Assembly: GCF_012034175.1 (NCBI RefSeq) | Contig: NZ_JAATEJ010000009.1 | Location: 1 to 64,000 of the forward strand | DNA length: 64,000 nucleotides | From: Actinacidiphila epipremni | Lineage (GTDB): Bacteria; Actinomycetota; Actinomycetes; Streptomycetales; Streptomycetaceae | Reading direction: 5' to 3' | The notes under the pieces: model-generated | Seen by the model: the letters and a program-made list of their open reading frames with translations, nothing else | Told to the model about the DNA's origin: nothing | Database searches by the model: none | Part shown: piece by piece, positions 1 to 8,194 of the stretch | Position numbering within the stretch: position 1 is the stretch's first letter | How the letters are laid out: each line of letters starts with the position of its first letter | Made by a program: the position numbers and the translations under genes

Positions 1-22
1 ACCCGCCCCCCCGGAGCGCTGC

Positions 23-226
23 TCAGCCCTGAGCGGGCCGCTCGAACGTGAGCAGAAGGCCCTCGACCGCGCCGGGACCTATCCGCCCCTTGACGTCAGC
101 GGCCGTGATGGCCTTCAGCGCCCAGCCGTCCTCCGCGTGCTTGTTGAGGGTCTTCTCCAGCTTGTCGCTGTCGAGCGCGTCGCCGATCAGCGACTCGCGG
201 AAGGTGACGACCTTGTACTCGTACAT
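23..226 (-). CDS. DUF4177 domain small protein
   Basis: 67-residue protein with the DUF4177 pattern: an N-terminal MYEYKVVTF strand, a helix ending in the conserved DGWAL turn (about residues 33-37) and a final strand LLLTFERP. The family is a small alpha/beta fold of unknown function that is common in actinobacteria. The ATG at 226 follows a GAAGG-type ribosome site; the open frame runs much further upstream, but that part lies over the transporter gene in another frame and is not family-like. A second DUF4177 gene occurs at 31,829-31,993. Immediately upstream lies a four-copy ATGACGT repeat. Function is not known. Confidence 0.85.
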   Translation of the reverse strand: MYEYKVVTFRESLIGDALDSDKLEKTLNKHAEDGWALKAITAADVKGRIGPGAVEGLLLTFERPAQG

Positions 227-243
227 GCTCTGACCTTCGCTCG

Positions 244-271
244 ATGACGTATGACGTATGACGTATGACGC
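244..271. repeat. Four tandem copies of ATGACGT upstream of the DUF4177 gene
   Basis: Three exact copies of the 7-mer ATGACGT and a fourth ending in C lie 18-45 bases before the start of the minus-strand DUF4177 gene, in its promoter/leader zone. ACGT-cored repeats like this can bind regulators, but no family is assigned here. Confidence 0.7.
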
Positions 272-333
272 ACGGCGTGCGGTCCACAGCCAACCACGAA
301 GCCCCGCACCGGTGACAGGCCCGTCCGCAGCAG

Positions 334-1803
334 TCACGTCACAGCCCCGTCGCGGCCCAGCGACAACGACCAGCGCCCCAGCGGAATGTCGCGCATGCCG
401 CGCAGCGGCGAGAAGAAGAGCCACAGACCCGAGCAGCAGCCCCCCACCGTCGCGATCCACAGCGTCGCCCGTACCCCCACCGCACCGGCGAGCGCCCCAC
501 CGGCCAGCCCCCCGAGCGGCAGCGTGCCCCAGTTGATCCACCGGGCCGCCGCGCTGACCCGCCCGATCATGCCCGGCGGGCATGACGCCTGGCGGTAGCT
601 GGTCAGCGAGATGTTCGCCACGACCGCGGAGAAGGTCCACGCGCTCCACCCCACCCCGTACAGCACGGCCCGTCCGCCGTGCCCGGCGAGGGGAATGAGC
701 AGGCCCGGCAGCGAGAAGAGGGTCATCGCCAGCCAGCTGACCCGAGCCGAACCCACCCCCCGCGCCAGCGACTTCGCGGCGACACCGCCCGCGACCCCGC
801 CCACCGCACCGAGCGCCATCAGCAGCCCGACCAGCCCCGGCGGGACATGCAGCGACCGCACGAGGAAGACCGGGCCCAGCGTCTCGACCATCACCACGAA
901 GAAGTTGGCGGTGCCGTTGAAGGCGACGGAGTTGCGCAGGATCGGGTCCCGCACCACATGCCGTAGCCCCTCGGCGATCTGCGCCCGCAACGTCGTCGCG
1001 GCCACCGCCCCGGCCGCCCCCGCCGCCCCGGCAGCTCCCACCACTCCCGCCGCCCCCGCAGGCTTGCGCTCGCGCCCCCGGATCGCCCCGAGGGAGACCG
1101 CCGACAGCGCGAAGGACACCGCGTCCGCGGCCATCGCCGCCGCGGCCCCGACCGCCGCCACCAGCCCGGCCCCGACCCCGGGCCCGGCGATCTGCGCGGC
1201 GGACTGCGTCGCGGCGATCTTGCCGTTGCCGTCCATGAGTTGGCCCTGCTCCAGCAGCACCGGCAGATAACTCTGGTACGCCACCGAGAAGAAGACCGAC
1301 AGCACGCCGGCCGCGAAGGCCACCGCGTACAACTGCCCGAGCGTGAGCACCCCGAGCGCGTGCGCGACCGGCACCGAGCCGATGACGGCGAGCAGTCCGA
1401 GGTCGCAGCCGAGCATCAGCGGCCGTTTGCGCACCCGGTCGACGACCGCCCCCGCGGGCAGCGACACCAGCAGATACGCACTCGTCCCGGCGGCCGTGAG
1501 CAGCCCGACCTGCCACGCGTCCGCACCCAGCACGACGACGGCGACCAGCGGGAGCGCGAGCACGGAGATCTGCGAGCCGACCTCACTGACGGTCTGCCCG
1601 CTCCACAGCAGCACGAAGTCGCGATGCCGCAGCAACGAGCGCTGCACCCCCGGCGGTTGCGGCTCACCTGGGCGCGGTCCAGCCCCAAGCCCGGGTTCAG
1701 GTCCAGGTCCAGCCCCAGGCCCGGCCCCCGGTCCGGGGCGCCCCCGGCGCTCGGCGTGACGGTCAGGTCTCAGGGCGCGGTCTTCGCGGTCGTCGGCTGG
1801 CAC
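334..1803 (-). CDS. MFS transporter
   Basis: Major facilitator superfamily permease of the drug-exporter/Bcr-like kind. After a Pro/Gly/Ala-rich N-terminus the core begins RDFVLLWSGQ, followed by about twelve hydrophobic segments. The conserved loop between helices 2 and 3 appears as AVVDRVRKRPLML. The start is uncertain: GTG 1803 has an AGGA site, while GTG 1647 begins directly before the core (VQRSLLRHRDF) and would skip a PGPGAGPG low-complexity stretch. The gene is divergent from the DUF3592 gene at 1894. Substrate cannot be read from sequence; proton-coupled export is the family expectation. Confidence 0.85.
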   Translation of the reverse strand: MPADDREDRALRPDRHAERRGRPGPGAGPGAGPGPEPGLGAGPRPGEPQPPGVQRSLLRHRDFVLLWSGQTVSEVGSQISVLALPLVAVVVLGADAWQVGLLTAAGTSAYLLVSLPAGAVVDRVRKRPLMLGCDLGLLAVIGSVPVAHALGVLTLGQLYAVAFAAGVLSVFFSVAYQSYLPVLLEQGQLMDGNGKIAATQSAAQIAGPGVGAGLVAAVGAAAAMAADAVSFALSAVSLGAIRGRERKPAGAAGVVGAAGAAGAAGAVAATTLRAQIAEGLRHVVRDPILRNSVAFNGTANFFVVMVETLGPVFLVRSLHVPPGLVGLLMALGAVGGVAGGVAAKSLARGVGSARVSWLAMTLFSLPGLLIPLAGHGGRAVLYGVGWSAWTFSAVVANISLTSYRQASCPPGMIGRVSAAARWINWGTLPLGGLAGGALAGAVGVRATLWIATVGGCCSGLWLFFSPLRGMRDIPLGRWSLSLGRDGAVT

Positions 1804-1893
1804 CGTTCCGATCCTGCCCCGGTCGCGCCCGGCTGTCCACGCCGCAACCGCCCGCCCCCGGGCGACCGTCTGGCCGGGTAGGGGGTGGGGCCG

Positions 1894-2781
1894 ATGCTGC
1901 TCGACGTACTCGCCGCGATGTGGTGCGCCGGCTGGACCACGGTTGCCGCGCACGGCGTATGGCGCCGCTCCGTACGCCCACCGTCAGGCCGCCCGGCGTC
2001 CTCCCGTACGGTCCGGGTCGCGGCGCGGGTGGAGCGCGTGGAGACGCCGCGCGAGTCGGGCACCCCGGACGGCTCGGGGATCCCGGTGGTGGTCGCCTTC
2101 CAGGACCCGGCCACCGGCGAGCGGCTGCTGCTGCCGACGGCCGGCGCCCGCAACGGCCGGCTGGACGCGGCATGGGTGGGCCGCGCGGTGACCGTACGCT
2201 TCCCGGCCGGGCGCCCGTACGACTTCCGCGTCGAGGACCCGTCGACGGGCCGCACCCGCCGGGCGACGCTGCCCGCCGCGGCGGCGTGCCTGGCCTGGGC
2301 CGGGCTGACCGCCTGGCTCGTCGTACGGGACGGCGGCGCATGGGCCCTGCTCGGCTTCGGCGCCCTGCTGGCGGCGCTGGCCGCCCGGGGCGCGACAGCC
2401 AACAGCCGCACGGGCCGCCGCCGCGCCCGCCTGCTGGCCACGGCGCAGACGGCCACCGGCCGCATCGTCGGGTCGTGGCAGTTCACCTTCCACGACGCCG
2501 ACGGCAACCCGCACCCCCGCCACCTCCCCGTCGTGACCTTCACCACCGCCGACGCCCGCACGGTCACCGCCGTCCGCCGCCCCTACGCCGCCACCACCCA
2601 CCCCCACACCCTCGGCGCCGAGGTCCCCGTCCACTACGCCCCCACCGACCCCGCGATCCTCGCCTTCGACCCCCGCGCCGACCGCCACGCCTACGGCTGC
2701 GGCACAGCCCTCCTCACCGCCCTCTCCCTCGCCGCCACCGCCGCGGCCCTGACCGGCCTGACCCTGCTGACCCGGGGCTGA
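1894..2781 (+). CDS. DUF3592 membrane protein
   Basis: About 295 residues with an N-terminal membrane segment, two central ones (AACLAWAGLTAWLVV and WALLGFGALLAALAA) and a C-terminal one (LLTALSLAATAAALTGLTLL). Two copies of the DUF3592-like beta unit, ending in VPVHYAPTDPAILAF, lie between them. The family is a membrane-anchored beta domain of unknown role. The ATG at 1894 is preceded by GGGGGTGGGG, favouring it over the GTG at 1885. The 3' half has a strongly C-biased third codon position, usual for the genus. Divergent from the MFS gene; no operon partner is evident. Confidence 0.8.
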   Translation: MLLDVLAAMWCAGWTTVAAHGVWRRSVRPPSGRPASSRTVRVAARVERVETPRESGTPDGSGIPVVVAFQDPATGERLLLPTAGARNGRLDAAWVGRAVTVRFPAGRPYDFRVEDPSTGRTRRATLPAAAACLAWAGLTAWLVVRDGGAWALLGFGALLAALAARGATANSRTGRRRARLLATAQTATGRIVGSWQFTFHDADGNPHPRHLPVVTFTTADARTVTAVRRPYAATTHPHTLGAEVPVHYAPTDPAILAFDPRADRHAYGCGTALLTALSLAATAAALTGLTLLTRG

Positions 2782-2874
2782 GCCCCTCCCAGTGACATCC
2801 GGCGGGACGTTGCCGTCGCTCGACGGCGAGGGCATCCTGGCGGAGAGGCATCGACGAGACGCGGGGGGACGCGG

Positions 2875-3288
2875 ATGGTGGCGCGGTGGCGGAGTGGGCC
2901 GTGGGACTGGGCGGCGGCGGGTGGGCTGCTCGTGGTGTGTGCGGGGATGGTCGTCGGGGACGTCGTCGATCCGCCGGCGTGGTGGGAGATCGTGGCGCAG
3001 GTCGGCGTGGTGCCGGCGTGGGTGGGGCTCGGGCTGGGGGCGCTGACGTGGCGGGTCACCGCGGACGCGGCGGGGCTGCGGGTCCGCAGCGGGCGCCGGA
3101 CGTGCACGCTGGCCTGGGAGGAGGTCGCCGTGGCCGTACCGGGGCCCGGCACCTCGCTGCGGATCCGGCGCACCGGGCGGTGCCCCGGGAAGGACGTTTT
3201 CGTACGGTCGACGGGCCTGCGCCGGCCCAGGCGGGTGGCGGCGGAGATCACCGCCATGGCCCGCTGCCCCGAACTGCGCCCTTCCTGA
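2875..3288 (+). CDS. PH-like domain membrane protein
   Basis: 137 residues: two hydrophobic segments (AAAGGLLVVCAGMVVG and VGVVPAWVGLGLGAL) followed by a beta-rich domain (LTWRVTADAAGLRVRSGRRT...LAWEEVAVAV) typical of small bacterial PH-like membrane proteins. Such domains are found in actinobacterial membrane antigens; the ligand is not known. It starts 93 bases after the DUF3592 gene on the same strand, so co-transcription is possible. The assignment rests on the overall pattern, not on a catalytic motif. Confidence 0.65.
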   Translation: MVARWRSGPWDWAAAGGLLVVCAGMVVGDVVDPPAWWEIVAQVGVVPAWVGLGLGALTWRVTADAAGLRVRSGRRTCTLAWEEVAVAVPGPGTSLRIRRTGRCPGKDVFVRSTGLRRPRRVAAEITAMARCPELRPS

Positions 3289-3446
3289 GCGGACAACTGC
3301 CGCGCCCACCGGCTCTTCCGACTGCCCGTGCCCGTAAACCGCCGCGGTGTCGATCCAGCGGGAATGCCGGCCCCCTGCCGCTGGACCCACGCCGCTGGAC
3401 CGCCGCCGGAGGCGGTCGTGACGGTCGGGCTCGGTTCGCGCTCCGC

Positions 3447-4358
3447 TCAGGTGGCCAGGCCGCGGGCGATCTCGTCGACGACCGTATCGCCGTCGGCGTC
3501 TGGCGCGAGGACGCGTATCCCTGTGCCCGAAGGTGCAGCGCAAGCCGGCGCCGGCGCGGCGAGGAGGCAGACCAGTCGCAGCGCAGGCAGCTTGGCCCAG
3601 AGTCCCGGTGTCAGGGCGGCTGCGTCGGTGGTGAGCAGCACGGTGGGTTGCGGTGCGGGGTTGCCGCGGGCGGCGGCGGTCCGCCGGGCGAGCTCGACAG
3701 CGGTCTCGATCATCCCCGGCGCCCCGACCAGGGTGACCGGGGCCAGCGCGGTCAGACGCTTCCACTGCTGCGGGGTGAACAGCCGGGTGCGGTCGGCCTC
3801 CGTCAACGCCACCAGAACCCGAGGCGCATACGCGGTGTCCTCGCTTCGTGGTGCCGGCTCCGCGGGCCGAGGCGGGTCGGGAGCGGATGCCCGCGGGAAC
3901 GGGGCGGTGCCCAGTCCGATCTCTTCGGCGGCAACAGCCCAGAAACCGTCCGGTCCGCCGAGCGCGGCGCTGTCGGCGCCGGCGAGACGTCGCAGGAGAT
4001 CGCGCTCGATCTGTTCGAGCTCGTCGTCGTGGTCCCCGTCGTCGAACCCGCGTCGCGCGACCTCGCGCATCGCCTCGGTGTAGGCGTGCGCGCATGCGGC
4101 GAAAGCCGCGAGCGACGAGTTCACCGTGTGACGGCCCGCGCCGTCGACCAGGACCACCGCACCGGCCTGGTCGACGAACAGCCGGCCGATGTCGCCGTCC
4201 TCGGCCAGCGTCAGCAGTGCGGCATCGAGCGGTCCCGGCGCGGTCCACCGGCCCTGGTAGGGCACGAGCAGCGCACGGTCACGGACCTGGTCGCACAGTT
4301 GCCGGGCCAGCCGCAGCTGCTGTGAGGGTTCAGGCAGGGGCGGTTCGGGCTGGGTCAC
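3447..4358 (-). CDS. SUKH-4-like immunity family protein
   Basis: 303 residues. The central part (GDIGRLFVDQAGAVVLVD, then VNSSLAAFAACAHAY and GPDGFWAVAAEEIGLG) matches the SUKH-4 layout, where a nucleic-acid-deaminase or nuclease toxin immunity fold ends in a 'W...EI..G' strand. The remaining C-terminal half (VLVALTEADRTRLFTPQQWK...) is not recognised and may be a second domain. GTG 4358 is the first start after the divergent gene at 4422. SUKH proteins are usually immunity factors of polymorphic toxins; no toxin gene is visible nearby, so that role is inference. Confidence 0.6.
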   Translation of the reverse strand: MTQPEPPLPEPSQQLRLARQLCDQVRDRALLVPYQGRWTAPGPLDAALLTLAEDGDIGRLFVDQAGAVVLVDGAGRHTVNSSLAAFAACAHAYTEAMREVARRGFDDGDHDDELEQIERDLLRRLAGADSAALGGPDGFWAVAAEEIGLGTAPFPRASAPDPPRPAEPAPRSEDTAYAPRVLVALTEADRTRLFTPQQWKRLTALAPVTLVGAPGMIETAVELARRTAAARGNPAPQPTVLLTTDAAALTPGLWAKLPALRLVCLLAAPAPACAAPSGTGIRVLAPDADGDTVVDEIARGLAT

Positions 4359-4421
4359 GGCCGCGACGTTACCCGACGCACGAGAACCGGTGCCGCCGAC
4401 GGCGGCTGGCATGATCGGGTC

Positions 4422-4859
4422 ATGAGCGAAACGGTGCGGCATCCTCTGGGCGAGTTCGTCTTCGTTCCCGGCACGGGGAGCGTGCACGGCTGGTACGAAG
4501 GCGCACTTGGGGCTATGGCGGCGGTGGCGCTGGTCGTGGACACCGAGGACGCGAACCTGGCGCGGCGGGTGCTGGACGAGGTGGCGCGGGAGCGCGAAGC
4601 CGGGGTCCTGACCGATGAAGCGCTCACCGGCCGGGTCGTGGCGGACCTGCTGGACTTGGCCAACGACGTGTGGCTCGACGACGACGAGCAGATCACCGCG
4701 AAACGGTTCCGCGGCAGTCTCACGCTGAAGCGGCTCACCGTCGATGCAGATGGTGTCTTCGGGGCGATCTTCCACGAGGACGCGGACGTGTTCGCCGGCC
4801 ACGGCATCGAGGTCATCGGCACCCTTGCCGAGGGCGCCACGAGGACGAGCATCAGCTGA
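4422..4859 (+). CDS. DUF2262/DUF6985-like small protein
   Basis: 145-residue soluble acidic protein. Its C-terminal end, GAIFHEDADVFAGHGIEVIG, resembles the 'yddgdlFwGHsIeV' signature of DUF2262/DUF6985 proteins, which often sit with polymorphic-toxin immunity genes. It starts with ATG 64 bases from the divergent SUKH-4-like gene, so the two probably share a promoter region. Function unknown; a role as an immunity-like protein is inferred only from the neighbour and the motif. Confidence 0.6.
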   Translation: MSETVRHPLGEFVFVPGTGSVHGWYEGALGAMAAVALVVDTEDANLARRVLDEVAREREAGVLTDEALTGRVVADLLDLANDVWLDDDEQITAKRFRGSLTLKRLTVDADGVFGAIFHEDADVFAGHGIEVIGTLAEGATRTSIS

Positions 4860-4940
4860 CCGACCGCCCCCGCGACGCCCGCACCTGGCTGCCGCCGACC
4901 CCCGAGCCCCGGGTGCGGCCCAGCACACGGCCGCCCGAGG

Positions 4941-5153
4941 TCAGCGGCCGAACTCCCCCGCCTTGACGCCCGCGAGGAAGTCGGCCCATGCCTCAGCCCG
5001 GAAGAGCAGGGCGGGGCCCTGCGGGTCCTTGGAGTCGCGGACGGGCATCACGCCCGTGAACCCGTCCGCGACCTCGACGCAGTTGCCGCCGTCGCCATTG
5101 CTGTACGACGACTTACGCCACAGGGCCCTGTTCAGGTCCACCGTTGTGCTCAT
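4941..5153 (-). CDS. DUF397 domain protein (WhiJ-partner type)
   Basis: 70 residues with the classic DUF397 signature: LWRKSSYSNGDGGNCVEVA, then VRDSKDPQGPALLF and a final Trp-containing helix (EAWADFLAGVK). In Streptomyces these small proteins pair with an XRE/DUF5753 regulator and act with it in developmental control (WhiJ-like loci). Here the start lies 41 bases inside the 3' end of the XRE gene, in another frame, so the two are translationally coupled. The family is recognised with confidence; the target promoters are not known. Confidence 0.9.
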   Translation of the reverse strand: MSTTVDLNRALWRKSSYSNGDGGNCVEVADGFTGVMPVRDSKDPQGPALLFRAEAWADFLAGVKAGEFGR

Positions 5154-5982
5154 GAGTGCCGAACTCCTCAGCCACCGACTCGATCAGCGTCAGGGACGCC
5201 TCCGGTGACAGTGCGACGGCCCTCGCACAATCGTAGGCCCGCTGGTACACGTTGACGATTCCCGGCGAGTCCAGCAAGTGCCCTGAGTGTGCGCCCTCCA
5301 CGTACACGGCTGCCGGTGCCTCCTCGAAGGACATCACCGTGGTGGCACCGCCAACCAGCGGGTGAGCACCCGCGCTGAACGGAACGACCTGCACCATGAT
5401 CTTCCTGCGGCGGGCGAGTTCGACGATGTGCAGCAGTTGCACCCGCGTCTCCGCCCGATCGCAGACGGCCATCCGCAGCGCGGATTCGTGCAGAATCGCC
5501 CAGTACAACGGCGCAGTTGGGTTGTCGAAGAGCACAGCCCGCTCCATCCGGGCCTTTACGCGCTCCTCGACCTTCTCCTCCGGGAGCAGCGGGCAGGTCG
5601 CCCGGATCAGCGCGCGGGCGTATGCCTCCGTCTGAAGCAGTCCGGGCAGTATCTGCCCCGCGAACTCGTAGATCGCTGACGCCTGCTCCATCAACTCGTT
5701 GACGTGCGCGAAATACTCGGCGTGCTTGGTCGCTCTGAGCACCATCATGCACAGCCGCTCCAGCTGACCGCCCGTGTTCAGGACGGCGTCGATGCGCTGG
5801 GAGAGGTCCAGTTGTGGTCGGCGGGCGGCCACTTCCATCTGGCCGATGTACGCGCCGGAGCAGAAGACCAGCTCGCCGAGCCCTTCCTGCGACAGGCTCG
5901 CGGCTTCGCGCAGGCGGCGCAGTTCGGCTCCGTAGAAGGCTTGGGGGGATTCGAAGGGGTTGAGGTCCTTGGGTTGAACCAT
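5113..5982 (-). CDS. XRE-family regulator with DUF5753 domain (WhiJ-like)
   Basis: 289 residues. An N-terminal helix-turn-helix (AELRRLREAASLSQEGLGEL...SGAYIGQMEVA, about residues 19-53) is followed by a DUF5753 domain with its hallmark ILPGLLQTEAYARALI (about 111-126) and ESALRM and VVPFSAGAHPL motifs. ATG 5982 has a GAAAGG ribosome site. Together with the overlapping DUF397 gene and the divergent ATPase at 6105 it forms a WhiJ-type trio, of which streptomycetes carry many copies. Known members repress developmental or antibiotic genes until released; the specific role here is not visible. Confidence 0.9.
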   Translation of the reverse strand: MVQPKDLNPFESPQAFYGAELRRLREAASLSQEGLGELVFCSGAYIGQMEVAARRPQLDLSQRIDAVLNTGGQLERLCMMVLRATKHAEYFAHVNELMEQASAIYEFAGQILPGLLQTEAYARALIRATCPLLPEEKVEERVKARMERAVLFDNPTAPLYWAILHESALRMAVCDRAETRVQLLHIVELARRRKIMVQVVPFSAGAHPLVGGATTVMSFEEAPAAVYVEGAHSGHLLDSPGIVNVYQRAYDCARAVALSPEASLTLIESVAEEFGTHEHNGGPEQGPVA

Positions 5983-6104
5983 GCTGTTCGGCCTTTCCTG
6001 ACAGCTCGGGAGCTGAGTTGCCGTCAGTTGTCAAGCGTAGCTGCGCAACGCAAGGCTCGTAGTACGGACGGTGAGATTGACCTCAGGAAGTTGGTGCAGG
6101 ACAC

Positions 6105-6545
6105 ATGGGTACGACGTGTGCGCCCGGCGTGAACGCCGGGTGGAGCTTCACCCGGAGCGCGAAGTCGCCCGGGAGGGCCCGGCGGTTGCTGCTGGCGCAG
6201 CTCGCGGAGTGGGAGGTGGACGAAGCCGCCGCAGGCATCGCGGAGCTGCTGGTGAGCGAGCTCGTGACGAACTCCGTACGGCACGCGACCCGCCCCACGG
6301 GCCGCCTCCTGGCGGTCGGCGCGGAGCTTGCCCCGGGCCGGCTGCTCCGGGTCGAGGTCGCGGACGCCTCCGACGTCCCCCCGGTGCGGCGCGAGCCGCA
6401 GGCGGGAGTGGACGAGGGAGGCCGCGGCCTGCTCCTGGTCGACGCGCTGTCCACGCACTGGGGCACATACCCCCGCCGCCACATCGGCAAGGTCGTCTGG
6501 TTCACCCTGGACCTGAAGGACCCCACCCCGAAGAACGACCAGTGA
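6105..6545 (+). CDS. ATP-binding anti-sigma-factor-like protein (HATPase_c)
   Basis: 146 residues with the GHKL/HATPase fold of RsbW-like proteins: N box ELLVSELVTNSVRHA (about residues 46-60), G box VADAS and GRGLLLVDALS (about 107-117). Such stand-alone ATPases act as anti-sigma factors or kinases, and in WhiJ-type loci they accompany the XRE and DUF397 genes, as here. The start is uncertain: ATG 6105 has a close AGGA, and a GTG at 6129 is an alternative. The next gene starts inside its stop codon (GTGA overlap). Confidence 0.85.
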   Translation: MGTTCAPGVNAGWSFTRSAKSPGRARRLLLAQLAEWEVDEAAAGIAELLVSELVTNSVRHATRPTGRLLAVGAELAPGRLLRVEVADASDVPPVRREPQAGVDEGGRGLLLVDALSTHWGTYPRRHIGKVVWFTLDLKDPTPKNDQ

Positions 6546-7126
6546 GCCCGCTCCAGCCGACCGAGTTCGAGCACCTGGCCGTCCTCGCGGCCCGCGAGGT
6601 GGAGGGCCTCCGCCTGGAACTCCTCGGTGGGAGGCCGGCTTTCCGACCCATGGCGGACGGCGTGCACTCGACGCTCACGACGTGGCTCGCCCGACAGCGC
6701 TGGCAGCAGAAGCCGGAGTGGGGCCTCCACATCGGCCTGGGCCTCAAGGTCGGGGCCGACCGCGAGGGAAGGGCCGTCCCGGACGGTGTATTGCTGCCGG
6801 TCGGGCACCTGCTGGGCACGGGCTACTGGGCCGAGCCGGACGGCGTCCTGCTGACGGCGGAGGTGACGTCCGGCGGGGACGAGGAAGCCGACCGGCGCGA
6901 CCGTATCGGCAAGCCCCGCGCCTACGCGGAGTCGGCCATCCCCGTGTACCTGCTCATCGACCGGGACAGCCGGGAGGTCGTCGTCCACGACCGGCCCGAG
7001 GACGGGGTCTACGCGCAGCGGTTGAGCGTGCCGTTCGGGAAGACGGTCGCGCTGCCGGAGCCGGTCGGGATCGAGCTGGACACGCAGCAGCTGCTGAGTT
7101 GGGCCGCCGGCGAAGGGGAGTGCTGA
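6542..7126 (+). CDS. Uma2-family PD-(D/E)XK-like endonuclease
   Basis: 194 residues of the Uma2 fold: core acidic residue in VPDGVLLP, then LLTAEVTSGG, with the usual D...E pair but no clear downstream lysine, and IPVYLLIDRDSREVVVH. Uma2 proteins are restriction-endonuclease-like and hugely amplified in actinomycetes and cyanobacteria; substrates are unknown. The GTG start overlaps the ATPase stop (GTGA), so the gene is coupled to the regulatory trio. It differs clearly from the two Uma2 genes at 7,634-8,784 and is not part of their duplication. Confidence 0.85.
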   Translation: MSPLQPTEFEHLAVLAAREVEGLRLELLGGRPAFRPMADGVHSTLTTWLARQRWQQKPEWGLHIGLGLKVGADREGRAVPDGVLLPVGHLLGTGYWAEPDGVLLTAEVTSGGDEEADRRDRIGKPRAYAESAIPVYLLIDRDSREVVVHDRPEDGVYAQRLSVPFGKTVALPEPVGIELDTQQLLSWAAGEGEC

Positions 7127-7138
7127 CCCCGGGTGGGG

Positions 7139-7579
7139 TCAGACGACCGGGGCGCCGTAGATCATCCACTTTTCCGGGTCCGGCAGCGGCTCGAAGCCGA
7201 TCTTCTCGTAGACGCCGTGCGCGTCCGCCGTGGCCAGCAGGATGCGGCGCAGGCCGTAGGGGGCGAGGTGGTCGCGTATCGCGGCGACGAGTGCCGTGCC
7301 GAGGCCCTTGCCGCGTGCGGCGCGGGAGACGTAGACGTCGCAGAGCCACGCGAAGGTGGCCTTGTCGGTGACGACCCGCGCGTAGGCGACCTGCTCGCCG
7401 GACGCGGTGTCGTACGCGCCGAAGTTCAGGGAGCCGGCGATCGCGGCGTCCTGCTTCTCGCGCGGGCGGCCGACCGCCCAGTACGAGTCCTGCGACAGCC
7501 ACTCGTGCACACGCCCGGCGTCGATCCGCGCCGGGTCGGCGGACACCTCGTACCCGCCCGGAAGCTCACCACTGCTCAT
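7139..7579 (-). CDS. GNAT-family N-acetyltransferase
   Basis: 146 residues with GNAT motif A, LCDVYVSRAARGKGLGTALV (R/Q-x-x-G-x-G/A acetyl-CoA loop as RGKGLG), and a C-terminal ADAHGVYEKIGFEPL motif B, so the fold is complete. The family transfers an acetyl group from acetyl-CoA to an amine; the substrate is not predictable. ATG 7579 is preferred to the upstream start because the core begins soon after. The gene converges on the Uma2 gene at 6542, with only 12 bases between stops. Confidence 0.85.
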   Translation of the reverse strand: MSSGELPGGYEVSADPARIDAGRVHEWLSQDSYWAVGRPREKQDAAIAGSLNFGAYDTASGEQVAYARVVTDKATFAWLCDVYVSRAARGKGLGTALVAAIRDHLAPYGLRRILLATADAHGVYEKIGFEPLPDPEKWMIYGAPVV

Positions 7580-7633
7580 CCCCGCACCCAACCAGCCCAC
7601 CCCGCCCCCGGGCCAGCGGTTTTTCCCGCGGAC

Positions 7634-8194
7634 TTACGCGCTCCGGGGTGGGCCGTAGGTCAGAAGGACGCTCGTGTCGAGCTTCCAGGGGCCCACACTC
7701 ACGGTGTCCCCGAAGACGAACGGCGTCCGCTGCGCGTAGCCGGGCTGCGAGTGGACGATGCCGGTGCCGTCCCGCGGGTCGACGAGCACATAGTGCGGGA
7801 TGCCCATCGCCGCGTAGTCCTCGACCTTGGTGAGATAGTCGTTCTCCGGGTTGGACCGCGAGACGATCTCCACGACCAGCAGCACCTCGTCGGGCCGCAG
7901 CGCCGGGTCGGGGCCCTCCAGGCTCGACTCCGGGAAGACCATGACGTCGGGGCACCGGAGCCTGCCGAGCCCCGGATCCTCAAGGTCGGCTCCCGGGTGG
8001 GCCACATGCCCGGGGTGCGTCTTCGCGACCTGCTCGGTGAGCTGCCGGCACAGCCGAGCCACGGCGTGCTCATGGCGATTGACCGGCGGCATCGTGACGA
8101 TGACGTTGCCGCCGGCGATCTCGACCTTGCCGATGCCCGGCATCTCGGCCAGCTTTTCCGCCGCCTGGCGGAGCGTGGCGTACGTACCGCTCAT
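7634..8194 (-). CDS. Uma2-family endonuclease (tandem copy 2)
   Basis: 186 residues, Uma2 fold: CPDVMVFPESS supplies the aspartate, VLLVVEIVS the glutamate, then VEDYAAMGIPHYVLVDPRDG. Its ATG overlaps the stop of the preceding Uma2 gene by four bases (ATGA). The two proteins share almost the same C-terminus (FVFGDTV-x-VGPWKLDTS and the following VLLTYGPPR), which points to a tandem duplication followed by divergence upstream. Nuclease activity has not been shown for most of this family. Confidence 0.87.
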   Translation of the reverse strand: MSGTYATLRQAAEKLAEMPGIGKVEIAGGNVIVTMPPVNRHEHAVARLCRQLTEQVAKTHPGHVAHPGADLEDPGLGRLRCPDVMVFPESSLEGPDPALRPDEVLLVVEIVSRSNPENDYLTKVEDYAAMGIPHYVLVDPRDGTGIVHSQPGYAQRTPFVFGDTVSVGPWKLDTSVLLTYGPPRSA

